Shown here: piece by piece, positions 1-10,038 of the stretch | How positions within the stretch are numbered: the first letter of the stretch is position 1 | How the letters are laid out: each line of letters opens with the position of its first letter | Source of the DNA: Leisingera thetidis | GTDB lineage: Bacteria; Pseudomonadota; Alphaproteobacteria; Rhodobacterales; Rhodobacteraceae | Direction of reading: 5' to 3' | Assembly: GCF_025857195.1 (NCBI RefSeq) | Contig: NZ_CP109787.1 | Span: 6,001-70,000, forward strand | Length of the DNA stretch: 64,000 nt | Position numbers and translations under genes: made by a program | Notes under the pieces: model-generated | Told to the model about the DNA's origin: nothing | The model's input: the letters and a program-made list of their open reading frames with translations, nothing else | The model's database searches: none

Positions 1-1
1 C

Positions 2-211
2 TCCTTGCTGCCGGATGAGGGCGAATGCCAGGTCGAGGACGCGCTGGAGATGTTCCCGGAGATGGCGGCTGACCGCGAGGCACTGGCGCTGCCCGGCGTG
101 GAGCCGGAATGGATCACCGAAGAAGGCGGGTTGCGTCTGCGCCCTGATTACTGGCCGGAGCGAGGCGGCATGGACGGTTTCTATCTGGCCCTGCTGCGCA
201 AATCCGCATGA
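2..211 (+). CDS. rsmB: 16S rRNA cytosine-C5 methyltransferase RsmB, C-terminal fragment
   Basis: The reading frame enters from the left edge, so only the last 69 residues are visible. It begins with SLLPDEGE, which follows the second catalytic cysteine motif (TCS) in RsmB/Fmu proteins, and ends with the usual tail containing LRLRPDYWPERGGMDGFY. RsmB is a SAM-dependent enzyme that methylates a cytosine of 16S rRNA. The family assignment rests on this conserved tail only; the SAM-binding core lies outside the window. Confidence 0.85.
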   Translation, partial: SLLPDEGECQVEDALEMFPEMAADREALALPGVEPEWITEEGGLRLRPDYWPERGGMDGFYLALLRKSA

Positions 212-220
212 CCCCGGGGC

Positions 221-242
221 GTCACCGGCATTCGCCGGTGAC
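221..242 (+). terminator. Hairpin after rsmB
   Basis: A perfect 9-bp stem (GTCACCGGC / GCCGGTGAC) with an ATTC loop lies 9 bases after the rsmB stop codon. No clear U tract follows, so it may be a weak terminator or an mRNA-stabilising hairpin. Confidence 0.45.
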
Positions 243-313
243 TTGATCCAAACCCCGCGTTATGCTCGCGCCAAAACGCCCCGGAAATATCCACTGGCGT
301 GAGGCAAAAGAGC

Positions 314-2056
314 ATGTCCACTTATGACAGAATGGCAGGCCGCGGCACTCGCCTGCTGAACCGGTATTACGCCTGGCGGGCGCGCAGCCAGCCTGCTGCC
401 ACCGGCTTTGTCTCGCAGCCGGAACCGCGCACAATCGGCAGCTTCGCCCGTGGCCGCCAGCTGGTGGCGGGCAATTTGCTGTTTGCCGGCTACCTGATCG
501 AATCGCCCGACACCGGGCTGTGGGAAGTTGCCGCCCCGGATGCCGCCTTTGATGCCGAACGGCACGGTTTTGCCTGGCTTGATGATCTGGCCGCGGTGGG
601 CGATTTCAAGGCCCGCGCCAAGGCGCAGAAATGGGTCTGGGGCTGGATCGAACAGCATGGCCGCGGCGGCGGGCTGGCCTGGCTGCCGGATCTGACCGGC
701 CGGCGGGTGATCCGCTGGATCAACCACGCGCTGTTCCTGCTGAGCGGCAAGCACAAGGACGAGACGGAAGCTTTCTACGGCTCACTGGCACGGCAGACCT
801 GGTATCTGTCCCAACGCTGGCAGGGGGCCGCGCCCGGGCTGCCGCGGTTTGAGGCTCTGTGCGGCCTGATCTACGCGGGTCTTGCTCTGCAGGGGCGCGA
901 AGAACTGGCCGATCCGGCGGTCAGGGCGCTGGCAGCGGAGTGCGGGTCCCAGATCGACGATCAGGGCGGGTTGCCGACCCGCAACCCGGAAGAGCTGCTG
1001 GAAGTCTTCACTCTGCTGTCTTGGGCCGCTGCCGCCCTGCACGAAGCCGGGCGCATGGTGCCGCCCGCGCAGTCCGCTGCCATTGAGCGCATTGCGCCGA
1101 CTTTGCGCACCCTTCGCCACAGCGATGGCGGGCTGGCGCGGTTCCATGGCGGCGGCCGCGGGCTGGAGGGGCGGCTGGACCACGCGCTTGCCGCCAGCCA
1201 TGTGGCAGAACGCCATGCGGACGGGCTGGCGATGGGCTTTGCCCGGCTGTCGGCGCGGCGTACCTCGGTGATCGTGGACGCTTCCGCTCCGCCCAAGGGC
1301 AAGGCGTCTTACAACGGTCACGCGTCGACCTTGGCGTTTGAGCTGACATCGGGCCGGCGGCCCCTGATCGTGAACTGCGGCTCGGGCGAATCGTTTGGCG
1401 TTGAATGGCGCCGGGCCGGGCGGGCCACGCCCTCGCACACCACGCTGTGCATCGAGGGGCACTCCAGCGCCCGGCTGGCGCCGCCGCACAGGACCACTGG
1501 TCATGAGGAGCTGATCGAAGCCCCGGACGAGGTGCCTCTGGAAGTCGCCGACCTAGCCGGCGGCAGCCGCTTTCAGGGAGGGCACAACGGCTATGCCGCC
1601 CATTTCGGCCTGACTCATGCCCGTACCCTGGACCTGTCGTTTGACGGGCGCGGCCTCAGCGGCGAGGACATGCTGGTGGCACTGGATGAGACCGCCAAGC
1701 GCCAGTTTTCAAAGGTGCGGGATGCCAGCCAGAACGGCGGCATCGGCTTTGACATCCGTCTGCACCTGCACCCGGAGGTGGACGCAGCCCTTGACTTGGG
1801 CGGCGCGGCGGTATCCATGGCGCTCAAGAGCGGGGAGATCTGGGTGTTCCGCCATGACGGCAGCTGCCAGCTGCGGCTGGAGCCGAGCGTTTTCCTGGAA
1901 AAGACCCGCTTGAAGCCGCGTGCGGCAAAGCAGATCGTTTTATCCGGGCGAGCGATGGGATATGCCACCCGCGTCCGGTGGACGCTCAGCAAGGCGCAGG
2001 AGACTGCCATTGCCGTGCGAGACCTGAACCGGGACGAACCCGATACGTTTGACTGA
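314..2056 (+). CDS. Heparinase II/III family protein
   Basis: A protein of about 580 residues. I chose the ATG at 314 over an upstream in-frame GTG at 299 because GAGG sits just ahead of the ATG. The N-terminal half looks like an all-alpha toroid (W- and L-rich helices, residues 60-300). The second half reads as the beta-sandwich heparinase II/III domain, with segments such as SYNGHASTLAFEL and NCGSGESFG. The family contains polysaccharide lyases acting on uronic-acid glycans, but many bacterial members are uncharacterised. There is no obvious signal peptide. It lies between rsmB and purH; the substrate cannot be read from the sequence. Confidence 0.75.
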   Translation: MSTYDRMAGRGTRLLNRYYAWRARSQPAATGFVSQPEPRTIGSFARGRQLVAGNLLFAGYLIESPDTGLWEVAAPDAAFDAERHGFAWLDDLAAVGDFKARAKAQKWVWGWIEQHGRGGGLAWLPDLTGRRVIRWINHALFLLSGKHKDETEAFYGSLARQTWYLSQRWQGAAPGLPRFEALCGLIYAGLALQGREELADPAVRALAAECGSQIDDQGGLPTRNPEELLEVFTLLSWAAAALHEAGRMVPPAQSAAIERIAPTLRTLRHSDGGLARFHGGGRGLEGRLDHALAASHVAERHADGLAMGFARLSARRTSVIVDASAPPKGKASYNGHASTLAFELTSGRRPLIVNCGSGESFGVEWRRAGRATPSHTTLCIEGHSSARLAPPHRTTGHEELIEAPDEVPLEVADLAGGSRFQGGHNGYAAHFGLTHARTLDLSFDGRGLSGEDMLVALDETAKRQFSKVRDASQNGGIGFDIRLHLHPEVDAALDLGGAAVSMALKSGEIWVFRHDGSCQLRLEPSVFLEKTRLKPRAAKQIVLSGRAMGYATRVRWTLSKAQETAIAVRDLNRDEPDTFD

Positions 2057-2080
2057 GCCTTTGCAAAGGACCGCCCTGCC

Positions 2081-3670
2081 ATGACCGACCTTCACCCCGT
2101 ACGCCGTGCGCTGCTTTCCGTATCCGACAAGACCGGCCTGATTGAGCTGGGCAAGGCGCTGGATGCGCGCGGTGTTGAACTGCTGTCCACCGGCGGTTCC
2201 GCCAAGGCGCTGCGCGGCGCCGGTCTGACGGTCAGGGATGTCTCCGAAGTGACCGGCTTTCCGGAAATGATGGACGGCCGGGTGAAGACCCTGCACCCGA
2301 TGGTGCATGGCGGCTTGCTGGCGCTGCGCGACAACGAAACCCATGTCGCCGCGATGAACGAGCACGGGATCGGCGCCATCGACCTGCTGGTCGTGAACCT
2401 CTACCCGTTCGAAGCCGCCCTGGCGCGCGGTGCGGGCTACGATGAGATGATCGAGAACATCGACATCGGCGGCCCGGCGATGATCCGGGCGGCCTCCAAA
2501 AATCACCTGTTTGTGAACGTGGTGACCGACGTTCAGGACTATGAGGCACTGCTGGCAGAGCTCGACAAGAACGACGGCCAGACCTCTTACGCGTTCCGCC
2601 AACGGCTGGCCCAGACCGCCTATGCCCGCACTGCGGCTTATGATGCGGCGGTCTCAAACTGGATGGCCTCGGCGCTGGAAGAGAAAACTCCGCGCCGCCG
2701 TGCCTTTGCCGGCGAGCTGAAACAGACTCTGCGCTATGGCGAGAACAGCCACCAGGAAGCGGCCTTCTACACTGATGGCTCGAACCGTCCCGGCGTGGCC
2801 ACGGCGGTGCAGCTGCAGGGCAAGGAACTGTCCTACAACAACATCAACGATACCGACGCGGCTTATGAGCTGGTGGCGGAGTTTGACCCGGCCGAAAGCG
2901 CCGCCGTCGCGATCATCAAGCACGCCAACCCCTGCGGTGTGGCCAAGGGCGCGACCCTGGCCGAGGCCTATCAGAAGGCCTTCGACTGCGATCGCACCTC
3001 GGCCTTTGGCGGCATCGTGGCGCTGAATCAGCCGCTGGACGCAGACACCGCGAAGAAGATCGTGGAGATTTTTACCGAGGTGGTGATCGCGCCCGGCGCG
3101 TCGGAAGAGGCGAAGGCGATCTTTGCTGCCAAGAAGAACCTGCGCCTGCTGCTGACCGACGGCCTGCCCGATCCGCGTCAGCCCATCACCGCTTACAAGC
3201 AGGTGGCCGGCGGGATGCTGGTTCAGGACAAGGACGTGGGTTACGTCGGCATGGATGACCTGAAGGTGGTGACAGAGAAGGCACCCTCTGATGCTCAGAT
3301 GCAGGATCTGCTGTTTGCCTGGAAGGTCGCCAAGCATGTGAAGTCCAACGCCATCGTCTACGTCAAGGACAAGGCAACCGTTGGCGTTGGCGCCGGCCAG
3401 ATGAGCCGCCTGGACAGCGCCAATGTTGCCGCCGCCAAGGCCGGCCGCATGGCAGTCGAGCTGGACTTGGCAGAAAGCCTCGCCAAAGGCTGCGCGGTGG
3501 CGTCCGATGCCTTCTTCCCCTTCGCCGACGGGCTGCTGGAAGCTGCGGCTGCGGGCGGTGCCTGTGTGATCCAGCCGGGCGGCTCGATGCGCGATGATGA
3601 GGTGATCAAGGCGGCCAACGACAAGGGGCTGGCGATGGTCTTTACCGGCATGCGCCACTTCCGCCACTAA
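2081..3670 (+). CDS. purH: Bifunctional AICAR formyltransferase / IMP cyclohydrolase PurH
   Basis: At 529 residues this is the standard PurH length. It performs the last two steps of purine synthesis, formylating AICAR with 10-formyl-THF and closing the ring to IMP. The N-terminal MGS-like cyclohydrolase domain shows [12 protein letters not shown] and [13 protein letters not shown]. The C-terminal transformylase domain shows [23 protein letters not shown] and [10 protein letters not shown]. It starts 24 bases after the heparinase-like gene, and lspA follows 17 bases after its stop, so the three may be co-transcribed. Confidence 0.96.
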   Translation: MTDLHPVRRALLSVSDKTGLIELGKALDARGVELLSTGGSAKALRGAGLTVRDVSEVTGFPEMMDGRVKTLHPMVHGGLLALRDNETHVAAMNEHGIGAIDLLVVNLYPFEAALARGAGYDEMIENIDIGGPAMIRAASKNHLFVNVVTDVQDYEALLAELDKNDGQTSYAFRQRLAQTAYARTAAYDAAVSNWMASALEEKTPRRRAFAGELKQTLRYGENSHQEAAFYTDGSNRPGVATAVQLQGKELSYNNINDTDAAYELVAEFDPAESAAVAIIKHANPCGVAKGATLAEAYQKAFDCDRTSAFGGIVALNQPLDADTAKKIVEIFTEVVIAPGASEEAKAIFAAKKNLRLLLTDGLPDPRQPITAYKQVAGGMLVQDKDVGYVGMDDLKVVTEKAPSDAQMQDLLFAWKVAKHVKSNAIVYVKDKATVGVGAGQMSRLDSANVAAAKAGRMAVELDLAESLAKGCAVASDAFFPFADGLLEAAAAGGACVIQPGGSMRDDEVIKAANDKGLAMVFTGMRHFRH

Positions 3671-3687
3671 GCAGGGCACGACAAGAC

Positions 3688-4170
3688 ATGGCAGCACGTT
3701 GGATGATCTGGGGGGCAGCCCTCTCTTTCCTGGCGGATCAGGCCAGCAAATACCTGGTGATCCACTCGATGGGGCTGGACCAGCGCCACCGGATTGACGT
3801 GCTGCCGCCGTTTCTGAACTTCCGCTACGGTGAGAACACCGGCATCAACTTTGGACTGTTCGGCGGCGGCGACGAGGCCGCGCGCTGGATTCTGATCGGC
3901 TTGTCGGTGGTAATCTGCGCGGCGCTGATGGTGTGGATCGGCCGCGCGCAGAAAGGGTCGCGCGGCATGCAGCTGTCCGCCGGACTGGTGATCGGCGGCG
4001 CACTAGGCAATGTCGCGGACCGGCTGCTTTACGGGTACGTGCTGGATTTCCTCAATACTTCCTGCTGCGGAATCCAGAATCCGTTTGTGTTCAATGTTGC
4101 AGATATCTTCATCTTTGGCGGCGCAGCCGGGCTGATCTTCTTTGACGGGCGGCGCAAAAAGCCTGCGTAG
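3688..4170 (+). CDS. lspA: Lipoprotein signal peptidase (signal peptidase II)
   Basis: A 160-residue protein with four predicted membrane segments, the normal LspA size. It is the aspartic peptidase that cleaves prolipoproteins ahead of the lipidated cysteine in the inner membrane. Both catalytic-aspartate motifs are present: GNVADR around residues 110-115 and FNVADIFIF around 132-140. It starts 17 bases after purH, and a predicted lipoprotein gene follows, fitting a small envelope-maturation group. Confidence 0.95.
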   Translation: MAARWMIWGAALSFLADQASKYLVIHSMGLDQRHRIDVLPPFLNFRYGENTGINFGLFGGGDEAARWILIGLSVVICAALMVWIGRAQKGSRGMQLSAGLVIGGALGNVADRLLYGYVLDFLNTSCCGIQNPFVFNVADIFIFGGAAGLIFFDGRRKKPA

Positions 4171-4225
4171 ACCTCGCTGGGCAATTGCGTTAAAAGCGCT
4201 GAGAAACAGGCAGGAGTTTGGGCTG

Positions 4226-4747
4226 ATGCGGATCCCGTTCGGAGTGATTGTTCTGGCAGGCGCGCTGGCGGCAACCGGCTGCGGGCAAAAGGGGTTGCGC
4301 CTCATCCAGAAGCCCGGCACTGGTCCGGATGAATTTCTGGTGCTTCCGACCAAACCGCTGGCCGCACCGGAAAACTACGGCAGCCTGCCGACGCCCACTC
4401 CCGGAGGCGGCAATCTGACCGATCCTAATCCGCAGGCTGAAGCCGTAGCCGCTCTTGGCGGCAAGCCCGGCGCGTTGGTGCCCTCTGGTGGTGTACCCGC
4501 CGGCGATGCAGCCCTGGTCACGGCATCCAGCCGCTACGGCGTTGAGCCGGGCGTGCGCGAAACCGTTGCGCAAGAAGACGCAAATTTCCGCCACCGAAAC
4601 CGCCGGGTTGGCCGGATCAAGCTGTTCCCGGTCGACCGCTACGAGCAGCTTTACAGGAAGCAGACACTGGATCCGCACGCCGCCAACGAGCAGTTCCGCC
4701 GGACGGGGGTTGCCACCCCCTCTGCACCGCCAGCGGAAAGTTTCTGA
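4226..4747 (+). CDS. Small outer-membrane lipoprotein, DUF3035-like
   Basis: A 173-residue protein beginning MRIPFGVIVLAG with a lipobox ending in ATGC, so Cys at about residue 17 should be lipidated. The mature part is Pro/Gly-rich with GPDEFLVLPTKPL near its N-terminus, a signature I associate with DUF3035 proteins of Rhodobacteraceae, some of which are annotated as BamF-like assembly factors. The ATG at 4226 was preferred to an upstream frame that overlaps lspA, because the lipoprotein signal starts exactly there. It sits directly after lspA, whose product would process it. Confidence 0.7.
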   Translation: MRIPFGVIVLAGALAATGCGQKGLRLIQKPGTGPDEFLVLPTKPLAAPENYGSLPTPTPGGGNLTDPNPQAEAVAALGGKPGALVPSGGVPAGDAALVTASSRYGVEPGVRETVAQEDANFRHRNRRVGRIKLFPVDRYEQLYRKQTLDPHAANEQFRRTGVATPSAPPAESF

Positions 4748-4912
4748 TCCTCACTTTTCTGCCAGCCAGTCTTGCAAGACGCCAGCAGCAGCGTAGGTTG
4801 ACAGCAGTCTTTCCGCAGGCCACGGGCGGCGACTTGTGGATGCTATAGGCAAAAGAGCAGTAAACGCACCGTCCTGGGCAAGGGCATTGGTGCAGAAATT
4901 GGAGGATGCCAG

Positions 4913-6256
4913 ATGGTCCTGAGGATCACATTGGCCGCCGCAGCGCTGAGTGCTGCCCTGACCGCGCCTGTACGGGCCGAAAATGAGGCAGTGACCGCGT
5001 ACACCTTGGACAATGGCATGGATGTAGTGGTGATCGAGGATCATCGCGCACCCGTCGTGCAGCAGATGGTCTGGTACCGGGCCGGCTCTGCCGATGAACC
5101 GCCGGGCCAGTCCGGGGTGGCGCATTTCCTGGAGCATCTTCTGTTCAAGGGCACGGACAAGCTTGCCCCGGGCGAGTTGTCCGCGACAGTGCGCGCCAAT
5201 GGCGGCCAGGACAACGCCTTCACCAGCTATGACTACACGGCTTATTTCCAGCGGGTTGCCGCCGACCGTCTGGAGCTGATGATGCAGATGGAAAGCGACC
5301 GGATGACCAATCTCCGCCTTAGCGAGGAGGATATCGTCACCGAGCGTGAGGTGATCCTGGAAGAGCGCAACCAGCGCACTGACAACGATCCGGTCTCGCT
5401 GTTCCGCGAGCAGTTGCAGGCGGTGCAATATCTCAATCACCGCTACGGCCAGCCGGTGATCGGCTGGCGGCATGAGATGGAAAGCCTCGATATGGAGGAC
5501 GCGCTGTCCTTCTACCAAACCTATTACGCGCCCAATAACGCGATTCTGGTCGTGTCCGGCGATGTGCAGCCGCAGGAGGTGAAGGCGCTGGCGGATGAAT
5601 ACTATGGCGTGATCCCGGCCAACCCGGAGCTGCCGGAACGCTTCCGAAGCCAGGAGCCGCCGCAGACCGCCGAGCGGCGCCTGACCTTCAAGGACCCGCG
5701 TGTTGCGCAGCCTTACGTGCAGCGCTCCTACCTGGCGCCCGAGCGCGACAGCGGCGCCCAGCAGAAAGCTGCAGCCTTGTACCTGCTGGCGGAGCTTCTG
5801 GGCGGCGGCAATACCTCGTACCTGGCCAATGCGCTGCAATTCGACCAGCAGGTGGCGGTTTATACCGGCGCCTTCTATTCGGGCAGCACGCTGGACGACA
5901 CTTCCTTTACCTTCCTGATTGTCCCGGCTGAGGGCATCGGCATGGAACAGGCCGAAGCGGCATTGGACGCCACCATCGCCCGTTTCCTGGAGGAGGGCGT
6001 GGACGAGGCCCAGCTGGAGCGGATCAAACTGCAGCTGCGCGCGGCGGAGATCTATGACCGCGACAACGTGAACGGCACCGCCAACCGCTATGGCCAGGCG
6101 CTCAGTATCGGACTGACGGTCAAGGACGTTCAGGACTGGCCCAAGATCCTGCAATCGGTCACGGCCGATGAGATCATTGCCGCTGCCAATGAGGTTCTGC
6201 GCCCGGAAACCTCGGTCACCGGCTGGATGGTGCGCGACCAGGAGGTAACACAATGA
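4913..6256 (+). CDS. M16 family zinc peptidase, catalytic member
   Basis: A 447-residue pitrilysin-family peptidase with a signal peptide (MVLRITLAAAALSAALTAPVRA). The inverted zinc motif HFLEH is at residues 71-75, and the downstream glutamates in EREVILEERNQR are in place, so it should be catalytically competent. GGAGG lies 7 bases before the ATG. The location should be periplasmic. Its stop overlaps the start of a second M16 gene by four bases (ATGA), so the two are translationally coupled and probably form a heterodimer, like other paired M16B proteases. Confidence 0.9.
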   Translation: MVLRITLAAAALSAALTAPVRAENEAVTAYTLDNGMDVVVIEDHRAPVVQQMVWYRAGSADEPPGQSGVAHFLEHLLFKGTDKLAPGELSATVRANGGQDNAFTSYDYTAYFQRVAADRLELMMQMESDRMTNLRLSEEDIVTEREVILEERNQRTDNDPVSLFREQLQAVQYLNHRYGQPVIGWRHEMESLDMEDALSFYQTYYAPNNAILVVSGDVQPQEVKALADEYYGVIPANPELPERFRSQEPPQTAERRLTFKDPRVAQPYVQRSYLAPERDSGAQQKAAALYLLAELLGGGNTSYLANALQFDQQVAVYTGAFYSGSTLDDTSFTFLIVPAEGIGMEQAEAALDATIARFLEEGVDEAQLERIKLQLRAAEIYDRDNVNGTANRYGQALSIGLTVKDVQDWPKILQSVTADEIIAAANEVLRPETSVTGWMVRDQEVTQ

Positions 6257-7572
6257 CCCTGCTGAAATACTTCGCTGCGGCACTGGCGGCCTGTTTCCTG
6301 GCGCTGCCTGCCTGGGCCGGGATCAAGATTGAGGAGGTCACTTCTCCCGGCGGCATCACCGCCTGGCTGGTGGAAGACCACGCGATTCCCTTCTCTGCGC
6401 TGGAACTGCGCTTTCGCGGCGGCACTTCACTGGATGCACCGGGCAAGCGCGGCGGGGTCTACATGATGACCGGCCTGCTGGAGGAAGGATCCGGCGATTT
6501 GCGGGCCCAGGACTATGCCAGGGCGCTGGAGTCGCTGGCGGCGGAATTCACCTATGATGCAGACAAGGATTCGGTTTCGATATCCGCCCGCTTTCTGACC
6601 GAGAACCGCGAGGAGGCCGTGGCGCTGCTGCGCCAGACCCTGTTTGAGCCGCGCTTTGACCAGGATGCACTGGACCGGGTGCGGGCGCAGGTGCTTGCGG
6701 GCTTGCGCTCCGATGCCAAGAACCCGAACAAGATCGCAGGCGAAGCCTTTTCCAGAATGGCCTTTGGCAGCCACCCCTATGGCAGCGATGGCAAGGGCAC
6801 AATTGAGACTGTCTCCGCGCTCAGCCGCCAGGATATCTTCGATGCCTATGAGGCGCTTTTTGCCCGTGACAGGCTGTATGTCAGTGCCGTTGGCGACATC
6901 ACCGCCGAAGAGCTTGGCATGCTGGTGGACGACCTGCTGGGGGCACTGCCCGCTGAGGGCACGCCGATTCCCGGCCCGGCCGAGGTGGCCATCGAGGGCG
7001 GCATCACCGTTGTGGATTTCGACACGCCTCAGTCGGTGGCTCTGTTCGGCCAGAAAGGCATCAAGCGCGAGGATCCGGATTTCTTCACGGCCTATGTCAT
7101 GAACCAGATCCTGGGCGGCGGCTCCTTTGAGACCCGGCTGATGACAGAGGTGCGGGAAAAGCGCGGCCTGACCTACGGGGTCTATTCCTATCTGGTGCCG
7201 CGCGATCTGGCGGCGGTCTACATGGGGTCGGTGGCCTCTGCCAATGGCAAGATGGCCGAGGCGGTGCAGGTGATCCGCAATGAATGGCGCCGCATGGCGG
7301 AGGAGGGCGTGACGGAACAGGAACTGCGCGACGCCCAGACCTATCTGACCGGTGCCTATCCGCTGCGCTTTGACGGCAACAGCCGCATTGCCTCGATCCT
7401 GGCGGGGATGCAGATGGACAACCTTCCGGTCAGCTATGTGGAAACCCGCAACGACCGCATCAACGCCGTCACTTTGGAAGACGTGAAGCGGTTTGCGGCA
7501 GAGTTCCTGGATCCCGATGGCCTGCATTTCACCATTGCCGGCCGCCCCGAAGGGCTGGAAACCACCAATTGA
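6253..7572 (+). CDS. M16 family protein, inactive partner subunit
   Basis: A 439-residue M16 homologue with a signal peptide (MTLLKYFAAALAACFLALPAWA). Where the HxxEH motif should be, the sequence reads YMMTGLLEEG, so the zinc ligands are missing. The substrate-binding half is preserved, with the C-terminal-domain signature GGGSFETRLMTEVREKRGLTYGVYS around residue 290. It is translationally coupled to the active gene. In the family, such degenerate members serve as regulatory or substrate-holding partners of the active subunit. Confidence 0.88.
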   Translation: MTLLKYFAAALAACFLALPAWAGIKIEEVTSPGGITAWLVEDHAIPFSALELRFRGGTSLDAPGKRGGVYMMTGLLEEGSGDLRAQDYARALESLAAEFTYDADKDSVSISARFLTENREEAVALLRQTLFEPRFDQDALDRVRAQVLAGLRSDAKNPNKIAGEAFSRMAFGSHPYGSDGKGTIETVSALSRQDIFDAYEALFARDRLYVSAVGDITAEELGMLVDDLLGALPAEGTPIPGPAEVAIEGGITVVDFDTPQSVALFGQKGIKREDPDFFTAYVMNQILGGGSFETRLMTEVREKRGLTYGVYSYLVPRDLAAVYMGSVASANGKMAEAVQVIRNEWRRMAEEGVTEQELRDAQTYLTGAYPLRFDGNSRIASILAGMQMDNLPVSYVETRNDRINAVTLEDVKRFAAEFLDPDGLHFTIAGRPEGLETTN

Positions 7573-7818
7573 ATCAGCGCCGGGCGGGCTGCGGTTCCGC
7601 GTCCGGCGCTGAGCACAGCGCCCAGCCGCCCATGGCGGCGGGCGGTATCCGCTTTCCCTTTCAATTTGCCCCAAAGTCATGTATGGGCGGGCCTATCTGA
7701 GACGATGTGCCCAGGCTCCGGCACGCGAAAGAAAGATAGATGGGGCCGGCGGCAATGGGGCCGCCACGCAAACGGGAGACCCGGAGGGCCGGGAGTGCTC
7801 CTATACAGGATACGCTAG
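7573..7818 (+). other. Leader region upstream of pnp
   Basis: A 246-base region without a gene. It contains a 6-bp GC stem (GGCGGC / GCCGCC) at 7748-7765 and a G/C-rich stretch just before the pnp start. In enterobacteria the pnp leader carries a hairpin processed by RNase III and used for autoregulation; whether this hairpin plays that role is only inference. I see no confident promoter. Confidence 0.3.
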
Positions 7819-9963
7819 ATGTTTAACGTTTCGAAAAAATCGATGCAGTGGGGCGAAGAGACGCTCACACTGGAAACCGGCAAGGTTGCCCGCCAGGCTG
7901 ATGGCTCCGTGATTGCCACCCTGGGCGAAACCTCGGTCATGGCCAACGTGACCTTTGCCCGTCAGCAGAAGCCCGGCCAGGACTTCTTCCCGCTGACCGT
8001 GCACTACCAGGAAAAATACTATGCTGCGGGCAAGGTGCCCGGCGGCTTCTTCAAGCGCGAAGCGCGCCCGACCGAAAAAGAAACCCTGACCGCGCGCCTG
8101 ATCGACCGTCCGATCCGCCCGCTGTTCGTCCCCGGCTTCAAGAACGAAGTGCTGGTGATGTGCACCGTGCTGAGCCACGACCTGGTCAATGACCCTGACA
8201 TGGTTGCAATGATTGCAGCCTCGGCGGCGCTGACCCTGTCGGGCGCGCCGTTCATGGGCCCGATCGCAGGCTGCCGCGTTGGCTTCGAGGGCGGCGAGTA
8301 CGTTCTGAACCCGACCGTCGACGACATGCAGGACCTGCGCCTGAACCCCGAACAGCGTCTGGACCTGGTTGTTGCCGGCACCAAGGACGCCGTGATGATG
8401 GTGGAATCGGAAGCTTACGAGCTGACCGAAGCAGAAATGCTGGGTGCGGTGAAATTCGCTCATGAGCAGATCCAGCCGGTGATCGACCTGATCATCTCGC
8501 TGGCCGAAGAAGCTGCGAAAGAACCGTTCGATTTCCAGGCGCCGGACTATTCCGAGCTGTATGAAGCGGTCAAGGCGGCTGGCGAAACCGAGATGCGCGC
8601 CGCTTTTGCGATCAGCGACAAGCAGGAGCGCACTGCCGCTGTTGCCGCTGCCCGCGACACCATCAAGGCTGCGCTGACCGAAGAGCAGCTGGAAGACGCC
8701 AACCTGGGTTCCGCGCTGAAGAAGCTGGAAGCGGGTATTCTGCGCGGCGACGTCGTCAAGACCGGCAAGCGTATCGACGGCCGCAAGACCGACGAGATCC
8801 GCGATATCGTGTCCGAAACCGGCCTGCTGCCGCGGACCCACGGCTCTGCCCTGTTCACCCGCGGTGAAACCCAGGGTCTGGTTGTGACCACGCTGGGCAC
8901 CGGCGACGATGAGCAGTTCATCGACGCTCTGCACGGCAACTTCAAATCGAACTTCCTGCTGCATTACAACTTCCCGCCCTACTCGGTGGGCGAAGTTGGC
9001 CGCGTGGGCCCTCCGGGCCGCCGCGAAATCGGCCACGGCAAGCTGGCTTGGCGCGCGCTGCAGGCGGTTCTGCCCGCGGCAACCGACTTCCCCTACACCA
9101 TCCGCGTTGTCTCCGAGATCACCGAATCGAACGGTTCGTCCTCGATGGCCTCGGTCTGCGGCGGTTCGCTGTCGATGATGGACGCAGGTGTTCCGCTGAA
9201 AGCACCGGTTGCCGGCGTTGCAATGGGTCTGATCCTGGAAGACGACGGCTCCTACGCGATCCTGTCCGACATCCTGGGTGACGAAGACCACCTCGGCGAC
9301 ATGGACTTCAAAGTGGCGGGCACCGAAAACGGCATCACCTCGCTTCAGATGGACATCAAGGTCGCAGGCATCACGCCCGAGATCATGGAGAAAGCCCTGG
9401 CTCAGGCCAAGGACGGCCGTATCCACATCCTGGGCGAGATGGCGAAAGCCCTGACCGAAGCGTCTGAGTTCTCGGTCCACGCCCCGCGCATCGAGACCAT
9501 GCAGATCCCGACCGACAAGATCCGTGAAGTGATCGGCTCCGGCGGCAAGGTGATCCGCGAGATCGTCGAAGTGTCCGGCGCCAAGGTCGACATCAACGAC
9601 GATGGCGTGATCAAGATCGCCAGCCCGAACGGCGAGGCCATCAAGAAGGCCTATGACATGATCTATTCGATCGTGGCAGAGCCGGAAGAAGGCCAGATCT
9701 ACACCGGCAAGGTCGTGAAAATCGTCGACTTCGGCGCCTTCGTGAACTTCTTCGGCAAGCGCGACGGCCTGGTGCATGTCTCCCAGATCGAAAACCGCCG
9801 CCTGAACCATCCTTCGGACGTTCTGAAGGAAGGTCAGGAAGTGAAGGTCAAGCTGCTGGGCTTTGACGACCGCGGCAAGGTCCGCCTGTCGATGAAGATC
9901 GTCGATCAGGAAACCGGCGAAGAAATCGCGCCGGAAAAGAGAGAAAAGGCTGAGCAGGACTGA
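7819..9963 (+). CDS. pnp: Polyribonucleotide nucleotidyltransferase (PNPase)
   Basis: A 714-residue PNPase, the phosphorolytic 3'-5' exoribonuclease of the RNA degradosome. It has two RNase PH-type domains joined by an alpha-helical linker, then a KH domain ([16 protein letters not shown], with the GSGG loop) at about 560-600 and an S1 domain ([17 protein letters not shown]) at about 625-690. [11 protein letters not shown] and [14 protein letters not shown] are typical PNPase signatures. In many bacteria pnp directly follows rpsO; here rpsO lies about 13 kb downstream, beyond truB. Confidence 0.97.
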   Translation: MFNVSKKSMQWGEETLTLETGKVARQADGSVIATLGETSVMANVTFARQQKPGQDFFPLTVHYQEKYYAAGKVPGGFFKREARPTEKETLTARLIDRPIRPLFVPGFKNEVLVMCTVLSHDLVNDPDMVAMIAASAALTLSGAPFMGPIAGCRVGFEGGEYVLNPTVDDMQDLRLNPEQRLDLVVAGTKDAVMMVESEAYELTEAEMLGAVKFAHEQIQPVIDLIISLAEEAAKEPFDFQAPDYSELYEAVKAAGETEMRAAFAISDKQERTAAVAAARDTIKAALTEEQLEDANLGSALKKLEAGILRGDVVKTGKRIDGRKTDEIRDIVSETGLLPRTHGSALFTRGETQGLVVTTLGTGDDEQFIDALHGNFKSNFLLHYNFPPYSVGEVGRVGPPGRREIGHGKLAWRALQAVLPAATDFPYTIRVVSEITESNGSSSMASVCGGSLSMMDAGVPLKAPVAGVAMGLILEDDGSYAILSDILGDEDHLGDMDFKVAGTENGITSLQMDIKVAGITPEIMEKALAQAKDGRIHILGEMAKALTEASEFSVHAPRIETMQIPTDKIREVIGSGGKVIREIVEVSGAKVDINDDGVIKIASPNGEAIKKAYDMIYSIVAEPEEGQIYTGKVVKIVDFGAFVNFFGKRDGLVHVSQIENRRLNHPSDVLKEGQEVKVKLLGFDDRGKVRLSMKIVDQETGEEIAPEKREKAEQD

Positions 9964-9983
9964 TCCTTCTCTGACCGCACATA

Positions 9984-10016
9984 AGCCCGGGACGCGTGCC
10001 AAACGTGCCCCGGGCT
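9984..10016 (+). terminator. Hairpin after pnp
   Basis: AGCCCGGG at 9984 pairs perfectly with CCCGGGCT ending at 10016, about 20 bases after the pnp stop. A short AT-rich stretch follows (ATTCAATTT), consistent with a modest intrinsic terminator. Confidence 0.55.
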
Positions 10017-10038
10017 ATTCAATTTCTGCGGGGCGCTT

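Noticed and set aside
4751..6283. 510-codon open frame on the minus strand
   Set aside because: Antisense to the active M16 peptidase gene; composition of a shadow frame.
7573..7818. Riboswitch ahead of pnp
   Set aside because: GC-rich hairpins are present, but I could match no known riboswitch core, and pnp is not a usual riboswitch target.
7801..10002. 733-codon open frame on the minus strand
   Set aside because: Antisense to pnp; low-complexity H/D/V-rich translation with no motif.
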